Assembly: GCA_003550305.1 (NCBI GenBank)
Contig: QKYT01000001.1
Span: 539,094 to 603,093, forward strand
Origin: Glomus cerebriforme
Lineage: Eukaryota; Glomeromycota; Glomeromycetes; Glomerales; Glomeraceae
Reading direction: 5' to 3'
Length of the DNA stretch: 64,000 nt
The position numbers and the translations under genes were made by a program. Positions 35,368 to 49,549 of the stretch are shown piece by piece; position 1 is the stretch's first letter; every line of letters begins with the position of its first letter. Below the pieces are notes generated by a model. The model ran no database searches. It was not told the DNA's origin and saw only the letters and a list, made by a program, of their open reading frames with translations.

Positions 35368-38300
35368 TTCGCATAGTTTTTATATTATAATTCTTGAGTT
35401 TTTTTTTTTTTTTTTATATACAATATGTAATCTAGTGTAATATATATATATTAATAAACGATGACAGAATTTTTAGGAAAAAGAAAATAATTATCAATGG
35501 CTTAACAATGCTTTCATAATCGGTCATTATTTTCAATGAAAATATTAAATCCTCATGGACTGCTAAAAGAATTGTTATATTTTGGAAATAATGAATTAAA
35601 AATCCATAGAAGATTGGATAGGATTTAAAATGATTATTACAAATAGTTTTTCTTCTAACAATATAGAGATTACAGCTATTTTCAAAATGTCCCAATGATG
35701 AAATTTTTTTCAGACGCGCGGGATTTTATTGATCGGGGCCAGATTTATAATTCGGCCAGAGTTACAACATAATTTCCTAATACGGGGATGAGTAGTATCC
35801 GCCGTAATTTGATGAATTTTTTGGCCGGCATTAATATATTCCGTACAATTCCTTGACTAATATTCTCTTTTTTGCATGACTTCTAAAGATAACCCATATA
35901 ATTCAGCAAGTGTTAGTTCCATAGGGGCTTGCTTTGATACGGCATATGCCATTGTTAGTTTGCTATTGCCATGTTTCTTCAGAATTACTATTATTTTTTT
36001 TCCAAATATAAAACAACTCATAAATTTTAGTGAAATTTTTTCTGAATTTTTATTATATCCTTCTTTATATATAATAGCTATTCATATAAATTAGCAAATA
36101 TATTTTTGCCAGATTTATTAATATTGATATTTATCATAATTAATATAATTTTATATTCAATGTTTGAAATACATAAGATAGATCTGGAATACCAGAAGTG
36201 GTAATCATTAGCTTAAAAGATTTTTTGCTAAGCTATAATGCATATATACTTCTATATAATAAAAATAGGCTAATCACATAGCAGATAGGATATATATTAA
36301 AAAGAAAATATAATTAACCTTTATTTTTCCAAATAAATGTAAAAAAAAAATATGAAAAAATGTTTAATTGTGATATAGAACTTATTCATATATTATAAAA
36401 GACTAAAAACTTATTAATCCAATTTTGCATTTTACAAAAAAGATCTCTGAAAATTTATACTGAATATATTTATATGCTTTCATAATTTTCTTAATATCAT
36501 CCAATAATATTAATTATACTTCTTATTTTCTTTTTCTTTTTTTTTTTAACAAAATATAAAATATATAAAAATTTGTAAAAGTTCCTTGCAAAAAAAGCTT
36601 TATGTAAAAAAAAAAGTTAAAGTATATATATGCCAGAAGTTATTCTTATATGAAAGTAAAAGTTTTTTATTATAGGTTTTATATTTAAAAAGTAAAATAT
36701 CTAATAAGAATAAAGTGTTTAATAAGTTTAAAATATTATTTAAATTTAATGCTATTACAAATAGTTATAATATTACTCTTAATTGTTTTATTTTTGATAA
36801 AAAAATAAAGAATATCTTTTTAGTAATAATATTTAATGCTATTGATTTAATTATATAAGGTTGAATTTATAGCTAAATTCATATTTTATACTTTAAAAAA
36901 TAATAATAAATTTGAAGTAAAGAGTATATATAATAAGAATGAAATTGCAAAATACAATTTTAAATATTTTCATATTAAGATGAAAGATATCATAGAGATT
37001 GTTAGAAGGTTCTACTACTTTATTTTATTAATGAAAAATAAAGAAAAATATTTAAAATTATAAAAGTTGGTATTCTTATAAAATTGATTGAAGATAAATT
37101 AAAGATAAAGGAAATATATAAAAGAAATTTAAGAGTCAAGAATTCAGATGAAATAATTAATTATTTAAAGATAAATATCTACTTCAGCAGGTTTATAAAA
37201 CTTAAGGTTTAGGCCTTTTTAATATTTTATTTAAGGCAATTAAAATTTATATTTTAAGTGTATTTACTGTATTTATTTTATTAGTTTAGTACTATAATTA
37301 TTATAATTAAATTTTAATTGATAACTAGATAATATAGAATAAAGATGAAATTAAGCTAAAACTAGGAGGTTTAGGTAAATTGACAAAATGCCAAAAAGTG
37401 AAACCTATCAAAACTTCTTATGAATATTGTGCCAAAACTTTGCTAAAATTATAATAAAGCTATAGTAAAATCTTGCTAAAACTAATCATAGAATTTTGAG
37501 AAGGTTTAGTAAGCAACTATAAGTAAGATAGCTATTGTATTTATATTATTATAATTACTTACTTTCATATATATTATCCTGTTTTTTTTTACATTCCTTC
37601 TTTTCTTTTACATTTTCTTTTTCTAACTATTACTTTCTCATATGATTCTTATGTTATTATTATGCTATTTAATTATATGTAATTATTATGATATTTAACT
37701 ATTTACTTAATAAATAACTACATAATTAAATAATATATGTATATTTATATTCTAAGTTAAAAATTATAAAGTGTTTTATTACAACCACTTTACTAATTAA
37801 TCATACTTACAATATAATTATTTTATCCTTCTTTTTATTTCTTTTTTACTATTATATCTAACTATATACTATATTACTATTTTTCTATTATTATATATCT
37901 TTTAACTATAATGATATTAGATATACTAATTAAAGATAATAAGTATTTTTATTTATATTATATAATATAATTTTTTTTATATATTATTATTATATTATCC
38001 CTGTTTTCAATTTAATGTGACTAGCATTTTTTTAGATTGTATTATATGAGAAAATCGATTTTCAAGTTTATATGTGATAATAAACCAATAAAATTATATT
38101 TGTACATATATTAAACAATAAGAAAATATTAATAACCAATGAAATTATTGGTATCACATAATTAATTTTGAATGAAAAAAAATCTTTTAAAAAATATAAA
38201 CTACTTAATATACTTAAAAATCCTATAACATATAAGTAAAATTGCTAATAAATACTTCATCTAGCTTTGTAAAATTAATAGATTATAAATATAAAATTTT

Positions 38301-41300
38301 TATTTTAAGAGTTTAGCTTTTTTTTATGTTAAATTATCAAAAAAATATTTTTTAAAGTAGAAATCAAGGAAATCTATAAAACTTTATAATTTAAAAACTA
38401 CTACTTATTTGGTAAATAACTTTGTAAATATATATTTTATTGTTAAACTTTTGAATAATCAGAAGAAATCATAAGAAATCAAGCAAAATAAAAAAGTTTT
38501 ATTAGAAGTTTTTGTAAAAAAAATAGAGGAAATTGGAGTAATCAAATTAGATTTTCTTTTAGTTATACAATCAGGCTGATCGCAATAAATTGAAAATATC
38601 GATAATAATATTTTTTATTTTACAAATACTATATATATCATAAATTATAATACTCTAAATATCTTGCAAATTTTAAAGTATTAATCTTATACTACCAAAT
38701 ATATAATTTAAAATTTTATTATAAATAGTATATATTTAAAAACTATGATTAGAAAAATATTTATTATATGTAATTTCTAAGTAAAATTAGATTCTTAAAA
38801 TAATAATATTAATAAAAAATGAACTTTTTTTTTTATATAAAAAAGGAGGATATTATATATAGTGAGTATTATATGTTCATGATATATAGTAATAAAATAT
38901 TATTAATATATGGGTAAATTTATTCTTCATCCTGAATAAGAAATTTATTACTTACCCCTATAATTTTTTCTAAAAATAGATAATTATTTTTATTGATAAT
39001 TTTTAAAGTTTTTTTTTTTTATAGAAGTTTTTAATGAATTTTATTTGATTTATTTTATATTTTTAATTAAAAATACAAATAAATTTATTTGAATTTAATA
39101 ATTGCATTTTATTAGTATTACATTAATATGAAATTTTTTCCAAAAACATGTCTTTAATATTATTACAAAAAAATTCATAACTTCATAACTACTTAAGCTA
39201 GCTTTATGAAAATTAATATATAATTATTTTCATACCTGTTGAACAACTTTACTTAAGCTTCTTTTACTTATTTTTTTTGGCCAAAATGTTCAAATTATAC
39301 TTGAAAGTAAAAAAACAAACCATATTTAAGTATTTTTACAAAAAAATTCATAACTTTACAAACATTTGAACTAGCCTCATAAAAATTAATGCAATTATTT
39401 TCATATTTGCTAAATAACTTTACTTTACTTATTTTCTTTGACCAACATATTCAAATTATGCTTGAAAGTAAAAAAACAAAATATGTTTAAGTATTTTTAC
39501 AAAAATATTCATAACTCTACAACCACTTGAACTAGCCCTATAAAAATTAATATATAAGTATTTCCATACTTGCTGAATAATTATTTTAAGTATTTTTTAT
39601 CTATTTAGTTTAACTAAAATAACAAAATTGTGTTGTGAAATCTCTATATAATATGAAAAGCATTTGTTGAAATTATTAAAATATAACTTTATGATGATAA
39701 AATTTTATACAACTTCTAAAATAAATTTTTAAAACAAAAAGAAAGAAAAGAAAGAAAAGAGAAAAAGATTTGAAAAGTTTATTATTGAAATAATAAACAA
39801 ATATTATTTAAAAGTGATGCCAAAAATAGAAATATAATCAAGAGGTGAGTAATATTGATCTCACCCCAAGATGAGTAAATTTTCCCTTAATATATTAGAA
39901 ATAAAGTTATATTTAATTATATTTGAAATTAAAATTAAAATTCAAAAATTAAATATTTAAGTTTAAAGAACTTAAATTAAAATTAAAGTTAAATTATATT
40001 ATATTATATAATTTTAAATAGTTATGTAATATGTAATAATATACAAATAATATAAAACTTCAAATTATAATAATTTTATTAATATTAATACTACAGTCTA
40101 CAGATATAATATTTATATTATATATGGTACCAGAAGTCTATACTTGACAATCATGTGATTTTATTTCAATTTTATGAAACTCAGTTTTAATCATGTGATA
40201 TGATAATTAGCCAATAAAAACATGAGATATCTTATATAATACAAATATAAAATATTATTTGTTCAGTTATTTTTAAATTTTAATAGTGAACAATTAGATT
40301 TCAGCAACATGAAAATAACTAATATATTATAATTCTAACAATTTTACCTTTTATTCTTTCAATAATTTTATTATTCATCTATTTTTCATTTTCAACAGCC
40401 TTTATTTTAGTTTTTGCTTAATTTTTTAATATGTAACATCCTTTTTTCTAAATATTCTGCTAATCTGCATTTGTCTTTTTATTTTAAGTAATATTTTTAT
40501 ATTTAAATAAAATTTATCATTTACATATGAAAATTTAAAAATTTTTTTATAATTACTTATTTCTTTTATGAAAATAATTCAAATCAAACATAATTTCAGC
40601 TCGAATTATGAAAAATTTTAACCAATAAAATTATATTTATATGATCAAATTTAGGCTAATAATATGAAAATTATTTAATTTTAAATGCTAATAACTTTTT
40701 ATGTAAACATTTTTTTGAAAAACTGACTAGTAATTTAATAGTACTTGTCTTGAAGAACAAAGTTACCAGTTTATTTTTTTTAAAATCATATTTTTTAAAA
40801 ATTTGAAAGTTTTTTAAGTATTACAATTTTTATTGTCTAGTATAAACTTTCAGCACTATATTATTTATTAATTATAAAAAATTATATAATATATATAATA
40901 TAATTTTGATTACAGTTAAATCTTTATATATATAGTTACATCCTATATAGTCATATTATATACAGTAAAATTTTTCTATAATTATATCTTTAAAAAAACT
41001 AATTTATATAAAGATTATATAAAAAAGTCTCTATATATATAGTTATAACTTTTATATAATCATATTTTATTATATCACTAACTCTATAACTATATAGAAA
41101 TCTAATTGTATTTTAATTTTTAAAAAAAAACTAAATTAAAGTTATTTCTGCTATTTTGGCTATTTTGATTATTTTAATTTTAATTTTATATATAATTTTA
41201 ACTATTAATTTATATATATATAATTATCACTAAATATAATAAATCTTTCGTTCCAGAGAATTTAATTTGATATAGAATAAATTTGTTATATAATATACTG

Positions 41301-42366
41301 AACTTCTAGTAATTTTGACTAAATTTATAGTACTGGTCAGAATTATAATTTCACTTAATATAAATTTTTAAAAAAAAAGTTATATATTAATTATTAATAA
41401 TTTTGATCAGCACTATAAATTCATATATATACAGTATAGTTACATGATTGTTTATTATAAAAAATAAAAATTAATATATAGTTTATATATTTAGACTGTT
41501 AAGATAGGTTTAGTATATAATATATAGCATTTTATTATGGCAATTTGCTATAACCAGTATAATTAATTATAAATAAAAAATTTAGTTCTAAAAACTTTAG
41601 TTCAATATAATAAGTTTTTAGTATATATAAGTTTATTATAACCAATGATGACTATATAAAACAGATTTTGAAGTACATATTCATATATTTTTGGAATTAA
41701 ATCTACATTAAATAGTTTATAAAAATTTATTAAATTTTATAGTAATTAAGTTTCAAAATTCAAATTGAAATTAACTACATAATCATTCATTATATATTGA
41801 TTAGAAGATCAAAGAAATTACATCATTTTAAATTGAAAAAAATATATTAGTAAATACCAACTTCAAATCTATTAAATTATTCTAAATCCATCAAACTTTC
41901 AAATTAGAGTAAACTGATAATTTCAAGTAGTTACTAATAAGATTTGAATACTCTTTATAAACAGATATTTAAGTATAGAATATTACTATAAGTTGTAAAT
42001 ATTTTTTTTACAGATTTAAAAATAGTTTATTAATTATTTTTAGTATTTCTTTTATTTTTTTGTAATAGTGCTATATTATATATAGGTTGTATTAATAAAA
42101 TAAATAAAGAGTTTTGCTTTTTTATTAAATATTATTATAATATAAATTATTATATACTATATAGTCTTTATATACTGAAAAAAATTCCAAAAATACATGC
42201 ATATGATTTGTTTGGTAAGTCATGTAATATCACTAATCATTTGATATAATTGTATGATATAAAAATATTTAGTTTTTTACAAAAATAAATTTTTTCTCAC
42301 TTTGAAACATAAATACATTTTCCCTTAATTCCTAACGTCAAACATTTAGGACATCCTTAAAATGTA
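35368..42366. other. Extreme AT-rich desert (2)
   Basis: Seven kilobases, largely A and T, without a credible intact gene. A slightly more GC-rich island at about 35700-35985 includes an open frame (35876-36094) whose first 37 codons look coding (MTSKDNPYNSASVSSIGACF) before running into desert sequence; it may be a truncated exon. Recurrent phrases such as AACCAATAAAATTATATTT (38082 and 40621) and a tandem repeat at 39165 show that the desert contains old repeats. Confidence 0.7.
39165..39640. repeat. Tandem repeat, about 160-175 base unit, three copies
   Basis: Copies begin near 39165, 39338 and 39499, each opening with ACAAAAA.ATTCATAACT, then a block around CTAGC, ATTAATAT and a block around CTTTACTT...TATTCAAATTAT. 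A partial unit precedes the first copy. More eroded relatives occur near 38265 and 27020. It has the look of a decayed satellite or of repeat arms; no coding potential. Confidence 0.75.
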
Positions 42367-42370
42367 CCCC

Positions 42371-42468
42371 AGGTATAGGCTATTATCCTGTACATCCTGT
42401 ATAAATAATTTTTAGAGTAAATATCACGTGATTAATACAGTTGCAGAACAGGATAAGAGCCTATACCC
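42371..42468. repeat. Imperfect inverted repeat, 21-base arms
   Basis: Arms at 42371-42391 and 42448-42468 (AGGTATAGGCTATTATCCTGT and its near complement) pair with two mismatches around a 56-base loop. It lies at the GC-shift between the AT desert and the 3' side of the NIPA gene. A related AACAGGATAA phrase repeats at 42473. It may be a hairpin or an eroded small inverted-repeat element. Confidence 0.6.
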
Positions 42469-42980
42469 CCGGAACAGGATAAATTTGCCCCAACATTTAA
42501 TGATGTAATGCCGGCTAAAAAGTCACGTGAAAGTGAAAAAATTTTATAGTGTACAGCTGTACCAAAATATGATTGGTATAGTCGTCTTCTTTTCGTTTCG
42601 TTAGAAACTAACAAAAAGGGGTTTTAATTTATTTTTTGTTTGTAAAAAAAAAAAAAAAAATTTTATTATTATTATTAAATTAATATTTTTTTATATTAAA
42701 AAAAAAATTCTTTTTTCTCAATACATTTTTTTTTTTGTTATATTTACAAAAAAAATTTTTAAAATAAATAAATAAACAAGTACAAAAATCTTATTACAGA
42801 TTTACAGTAAAAAAAAAATAAATAAATAAATAAAATACATGTAAATAAATAAAAACAAAAAAAAACCATACCATATACTGTACATATTCTTTTTTTCAAA
42901 TAAAATATTTATTATTATTAATTATTGTCTACTTCCAATATACAGTAATAAATATACCTTCTTTCTTTCTTTTTTTTTTT

Positions 42981-45243
42981 TTAATTTGAATTTACCAAAT
43001 TTTCATCATCATCGAATTCATTATCATCACTTCCACCACTAGCATGTCTACCTAATTTTAATTTATCAACAAAATTTATAGAATTTTGAGATCTTCTAGT
43101 TGAACCAAAACTATTTTCCCTTCTTAAATCAGGAATACCACTATAAGTTTCACTATTAATTGTACCGTTATCGGAAAAAACTGAAGCAGTTGGAGATAAA
43201 TGTTGTTTTATATAATTAATTGGATGTTGAAGAGGTGAAGGTGGTGAAATATTTGGATGATAATATCCTTCTTGTTGAGAAGAAACTTTTGAAGGAGAAA
43301 ATGAACCAGTAATCGTAGCAGAAGAAACAGATGATGAAGTAGTATGAATAATAGGAGTTTTTCTTTGTGTACCATTAATATTATTCTTTTGATTATCATC
43401 TGTTGAAGAAGATATTGAATCAATTGAAGAAGAAGAAGTTGGAGATGAAGAAAATCTAATAGTAGAATTTCTAGGTTGATCTTTTATATCAATTGGATCA
43501 AGTTTAGGATTTGTTAAAGATCTTGTTGTTGCTTTACGTCCAATATTTTCATTAATAGTAGGTAATCCACCTTCACTACGTAAACTATCTTTTCTATGTC
43601 CAAAATTAAGACTTTGACTTCTTCTATGTAAATAATTATTATTACCAGATTCTTTATTAGGTATATTATGATGTGGTAGTGTTATTGGAAAAGTTTTACC
43701 AGTATTCATAGAATATCTACGAATACTACCAAAACTAGCTCTAATTTCTGAAGCACCAGGTTCATATTCACTTCCACTTAATCTTTGATCTCTACCAATT
43801 GATTCAGTTGGTGAACCAACCAATGTTCCTGTAGTATCTAAACCTGCAACTTTTGAATATTGTAATAATATTATACCACTACAAATTACGAGAAATCCCA
43901 TTACAACTGTAATAACACTTTTAGGTGGAGCTTCAAAACCTTGTGATAATATTGCAGAACTTATTATCGTTAAACTTGTAAATGTAACATAATATACTGG
44001 TGTGACCATTGCCGTATTAAATAAATTTAATGCCTTATTTAAATAATTCACTTCGGTTAACAATGTTATTATTACGAATGCTATAAGTATATAAAGAAAC
44101 CAATGAGTGAATTGATTGTCACCCTGAATTGTTTTTACTATAGCAGTACCAAGACCTTGTGTTGTTACAACCGATAATGATCCAATTAATGAACATATTC
44201 CAATATATACAAGCATATATTTTGTTCCATATTTTGGTGCTACTTTCCAAATTATTACTAATGATCCCAATATTGATAAAATTGCGTATGTCAAGAATAC
44301 TATTATTAAACAAAAAGAATGGTAAGTAAAAGAAAAAAAAAAAAAAGGAAATTTATTAAAAAAAGAATTTTTTTTTTTAAATACCGGGAGCGAAAAACAT
44401 CTTTTTAAAATCTTCAATATCTGTCGCAACATGCTGATTAGGAGCGTGTAAAACAATAATGGTCGCTCCAATAATGCATTGCGCACAACCTAGTTTACCC
44501 TGGTTATTTAATCTTTCTTTTAAAAATATGGAAGATAAGATGGCACTATAAAAAATATAAATTAAAATTTTGTAAATTTTTTTATATATTAGAAAAAATA
44601 TAAATGTAAAGAATATTTACCTAATGACTACACTAAGGGCACCCAAAGGAGTAACTAGGATAGCTTGTGTAAAAGCGTATGCTACAAAGTTACATATTTC
44701 GCCAATAATCACTAATAAAAAAAAAAAAAAATTAATATAAAGTTATTTTTATAAATGGAAACAAAAGTTATTAAGTTAAATTCATACTCAGTATCATTCC
44801 TGTCCACCATAATCCATTTGAAAGATAACTATGACCTTTACCCGCTTCAGATCCGGCTAATTCCATAAAAGGAAATTAACAATGAATTAATACCAAAAAA
44901 AAAATATTAATAATAATAAAATTAATAAAAATTGAAATAAACATAACTAACCTTGTTTTTGAGCTTGAAGAAGACCTTTTTTCTTAAACACAAAAGATGA
45001 CCCAATGAAGACACCTATTTTTATATATAAAACAAAAATTTAAAAAATAATTCCGAATTAGTGTATAATAATACTTAATAAAAATTAAAGATATACAAAA
45101 AACGGTTTTAACTTACCACTAGTTATTGCTAAAGCCAAACCGACAGATTTAAATACAGGATCATCTTGATTCAATGATATTCCCTTAGTATTAACTGTAT
45201 TATTTGGTTCAGCTCTCCGAATTAATTCAATAAATTCATTCAT
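42981..45243 (-). CDS. NIPA-like magnesium transporter
   Basis: Six exons (45243-45117, 45014-44952, 44856-44788, 44711-44621, 44545-44385, 44299-42981) join in frame to about 609 residues. The first 340 residues show the NIPA/DMT-type fold with around nine membrane helices and the family blocks GLALAITSGVFIGSSFVFKKKGL, WWTGMI, GEICNFVAYAF, LVTPLGALSV, LKERLN and GATIIVLHAP, followed by YVTFTSLTIISSAI. NIPA proteins carry Mg2+ (and some other divalent ions) across plasma or endosomal membranes; that activity is inferred. The last 250 residues are hydrophilic, Ser-rich and probably cytosolic and disordered, with likely phosphorylation sites. Length beyond the usual 350-450 residues is due to this tail. 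Confidence 0.9.
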
Positions 45244-47840
45244 TTTATTATTATTATTAATATTTTTTATTTATTTAAATATTTCTAAATTGAATATATA
45301 TTTAATTTTGATATTAGTGATATTAGTATGATTTTTTTTTTACGAATATGAATGATATAAACTACAAAAAAAAAAAAAGTATAAGCTTATTACATTTTAT
45401 CGTTAAAAATATTTGGTATATGATACGTGAGTGAGTGAGAGAAATGAAAGTGAAGGAGAAATATATATATATATATATATATATTGTTTGGTATTTTAAT
45501 AAAAAAAAATTTTTTAAAGTTTTGTTACGAAAGGTCGTAAAACAAAAAATAAAAGATTCGTTATCAATTAATAATTTTTCCCCTTAATTTTTATTCTTTT
45601 TGTGCTTGTGTTATCCTTCAATTTTTCAATCAAAGGATAAACCAAAATATTTTCCTTTTTTCTGGAAATATCAGATAAAAAGAATGATCTAAAAAAAAAA
45701 AGGTTAAAAATTTTATTTAAATAATTGAATCTAAAAAGGCTACCAGAGCCTTCAATTCTTCTATTAATGATGAATAAAAAAAATCAAAGAGAGAGAAAGA
45801 AAAGAACAAAAAAAAAAGGGATGAAAAAAAAGGCGGGAAGCTGTTTTATAAAAAAAATTGAATTAAATTTATGTTCTTTTTTTTACCTTTTTTTTTTTAA
45901 TGTTCAAACTCGGGTGAATAAAAAAAGAAAAAGGGGTTGAAGATAATGAAGTTTTCTTACACAATTGTAATTTTGTACACTTTATAACAATTAAAATCGT
46001 TGTTAACGAAAAAAAAAAAATAAGGGGCGTATTAGAATAGGGCTGAGGTTATATAGTTATATATATAATAATATATATATCAATACAGTAATAGTAAACA
46101 AAAAAAAAAGAAAAAAAAAAATATTCGGGTAAGCGTGGATATGGTACCTAATTTTATATTATGATGATCACATTTTCAATATTACATCTGTTTCCTTTTG
46201 TGAATGAAATCAATTTTGAATCAAATAGAAAAGGGCATTGTACGGATTATTCCACTGGATTTACTAAAATGTTTATACCGTAATCTTCCCTAAAAAATAC
46301 TGGCTTGGCTTAAATATATATATAAAAAGCCATCGAATCAATCATAAGCCTCTTCGTGACATGCGAATGATTAAGACTTGAAGAAATTCTATTAAAGTCA
46401 ATTAAGACAAAAATAAAACCTTTAGACGATTGCATAATAACCGGAGTTCGGTTGTTATAGTCAGCGATTCTCGGATAATACCAAAGAAAATTAACATATC
46501 GTGCATACGTTAAGTGTTTCATAATGCATAACAGGTTACCTAACTGTTACCGTATTGTTTATTTTACAGTTTTCTGAAACATCATTCTTGTTAGAACTGA
46601 TCCAATCAATTGATTTGTTGAATGCTGATTATGCTGATTATTTTCATTTAGAAATTAATACATAAAAATTTGTCATATGTTTAATATTTCTTTTTAACAA
46701 ATTGTGGTTGAATTTTGAACTGTTAATAATTCTTTCCTTCTTTTTAGGGTTTAGATTTTTTAAAAAATAATTATTATTATTTATTAAAAATAAGTAATCC
46801 AATCTCAATTTTACCCAAATTATCCAAATAAGCTAACTAAATTTGAACCAATTAAATTCAACGTGGATGTGAATCTTCCTGATTCTGTTAAATACCGTCA
46901 TACCATCTTAAATAGAATTTTCTGCAGAATACAAACAAATTTTTTTATGCTACCGAGATAATTTTTTTTTTACAAAAATTTAAAATTTTTTTCTTTTTTT
47001 AAAAAAAAAAGTTTTTTCTTTAAATTTTAATTCATTACTATAAATGTCAATTAAAACAATGAAATTACATAACATATACTGACTTTCCTTTTTTATTTAT
47101 CAAATGGATAAATCATAAACGACGTTTCATAACATCTCACGCGTTATATTTCAACAATAATAAACGATGTTTCACTTTGCATATCTAATTCGCATACGAA
47201 TCTTAAACTTCATCATGTATCGCATTTTTGTCCCCTCTTTTATCCTGCTCACGCTCTCTTCCGATATCGGAGATCTCCTTCATTGTTATTTATTTATTTA
47301 ATATGTCTTAAATTGTTTGGTAATTGGTATTACTTTTTTTTTTAGTAATAACTTTTGAATAAAACTGTGTAAATTTTAACCGATCTCACACGTACAGTAT
47401 GTGTAGTACCCTGAAAGAACCACGCCACGATTATGGTTTGTTTGACCTGAATTACAAATTTCCTGAATTGTCTCGTATTACATAAAATTATCCGTATCAT
47501 CACGCAAATGACGCAATCATATTCAAACCGTTGTACGGAAATGAATATGTTAATTTACCACCTTATTTGACTTTTTTGAACCTATTAATCAAAGTTTTTT
47601 TTTTTTTTTTTTTATTATTTTCATTGTTTTTCTTATTTAAATTCCAAAATTAGGTTAATAAATTACCTGTTCGAAAAAATGTCGGAGTTATTTGTAAGAT
47701 TATCGAAATTCCATCAACAAATTGATTTTACAAAATCGTCTTTAAATGAACCTTCTATTTTTTCATTTAAAACTTTTTTAACCTTTTTTTTTTTTTTAAA
47801 AAAAAAAAAAAATCTTTTCATCTTTTTATCATAAAAAATT
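45244..47840. other. Intergenic region, divergent genes
   Basis: These 2.6 kb separate the 5' ends of the NIPA-like and S9 peptidase genes. They hold an (AT)n tract at about 45464-45484 and many homopolymers. An open frame at 46310-46522 on the minus strand has an ATG and coding-like composition but no recognised product; the Lys-rich frame at 45725 is A-run noise. Confidence 0.5.
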
Positions 47841-49549
47841 ATGCCAACAATTCCAATAATACCACGTAAAATCCTTTTTGGAAACCCTTCAAATATCTTA
47901 CCTCAAATTTCACCGGACGGAAAATATTTAGCATTTATTGCTCCTAAAGATAATGTATTGAACATTTATGTTTCCGATAATCCCAAAGATGCATCATCTG
48001 CAAAAGCAATTACTAATGATAAAGTTCAGGGTATTTTAAAATTTTGGTGGAGTTTTGATCATCGAATTGTTTATTCACAAGATAAAAATGGTGACCAAGG
48101 TAAAAAAAAATATATAATTTTTTTTTTCTTCTTTTCTTTAATAATATTAATTTATTCTTTTTTTTTTTTAGATTTTAAATTATATTCGGTTGACGTAATT
48201 ACCGGTGAAGAAATTATATTAACACCATTTGATGGAACAAGATCTGAACCTCTTAAATTTTCTCCAAAATATCCTGATGAAGTTATTATTTCTATAAATA
48301 AACCTGATCCAACAGTTTTTTCATTATATCGTAGTAATTTGAAAACTGGTGAAATTAATTTAATTGAAGAGAATAAACAACCATTTGAAAGTTATCTTGT
48401 GAATGATGATTTGGAAGTTTGTTTTGCTAGTAAATTTACTGATGCTAAAGGGAAAAATGTTTATAGAAAGGTTAATGATGAATGGGAATTGTTGATTACT
48501 TTTAAGTTTGATGATTCAAAATCTTCTCAATTATATCAAATTGTAAAAGCTGATGGGGAGGAATTAATTTATTTGACCGATTCATGTGATAGAGAATATA
48601 ATTCTTTATATAAAATTAATTTAAATGATCCTGAAAAGAAATTTCATATAGTAGTAGAACCAAATAATCAAAAATCTGATATAATTGACATTTTATTTGA
48701 TCCTATTACTCATATTCCTTTAGCTTATTCATTAAATTATTTACGTACTACTTGGAATCCAATTTTTCCTGAAATTTCTTTGGATTTAAATTTTTTGAAA
48801 AGTGTAGATGGTGGTGATTTTTCAATTTTATCTCAAACTTTAGATAATAATATTTGGATTGTTTGTTTTGAAAATGATACTCAATCTGCAAAATATTATT
48901 TATATAATAGAATTGGAAAATGTATACATTTATTATTTAATTCAAAACCTGAATTAGAAGATTATCATTTAGTTAAATTATATCCTATTGTTATTAAATC
49001 TAGAGATGGTTTAGATTTAGTTAGTTATTTAACTTTACCTCCAAAAAAATTTGATCCTTATAGTGATTATAAACCTACTCATCCTTTACCTATGGTACTT
49101 ATCGTTCATGGTGGTCCTTGGGGGAGAGATAGTTTTATTCCTTTAAAAACAAATCATCAGTTCTTGGCCAATCGCGGTTATGCTGTTTTAAGTGTAAACT
49201 TTAGAGGTTCTTATGGTTTAGGTAAAACTTTACTTCGTGATGGTAATCGTGAATGGGGTGCAAAAGCTCAGGATGATTTAATTGGTAAGTTTATCTTTAT
49301 GTCTGAATATTAAGTATGGTGAAACACATATAAATATTTATTTTATTTTACTTTTTTTTTTTTAAAAAAAAAGATGCTGTAAATTGGGCAATCGAAGAAA
49401 AGATTGCAGTGAAAGATAAAATTGCTATTTGTGGTGGTAGTTATGGAGGTTATTCTGTTTTAGCAGGATTGACCTTTACACCTGATGTATTCGCTGTCGG
49501 TATTGAATTTTCTGGTCCTTCGAATCTTGGTAAATATATATATTTTTTT
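47841..49549 (+). CDS. S9 family serine peptidase, 3' part lost in assembly gap
   Basis: Three exons (47841-48099, 48172-49284, 49374-49529) give about 509 residues, after which a donor site leads into the gap, so the C-terminus is missing. The N-terminal half is a beta-propeller-like region ([26 protein letters not shown]). The C-terminal half is the alpha/beta-hydrolase domain: [54 protein letters not shown] and the nucleophile motif GGSYGG with Ser at about residue 480. This order is typical of acylaminoacyl-peptidase / dipeptidyl-peptidase-like S9 enzymes, which cut short peptides in the cytosol. The catalytic Asp and His should lie in the gap. The family's usual length of about 650 residues fits the 765 unknown bases. 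Confidence 0.88.

Noticed and set aside
26521..42366. Deserts explained by classical repeat-induced point mutation
   Set aside because: The C-to-T direction fits, but changes in the repeat copies are not confined to CpA sites and include other types, so no claim of RIP is made.
45725..45940. Lys-rich 71-codon open frame
   Set aside because: Product of A-rich runs; no other coding sign.
46310..46522. 70-codon minus-strand open frame with ATG
   Set aside because: Composition is plausible for a gene but there is no recognisable motif, no exon partners and no conserved neighbour, so it is only mentioned under the intergenic entry.
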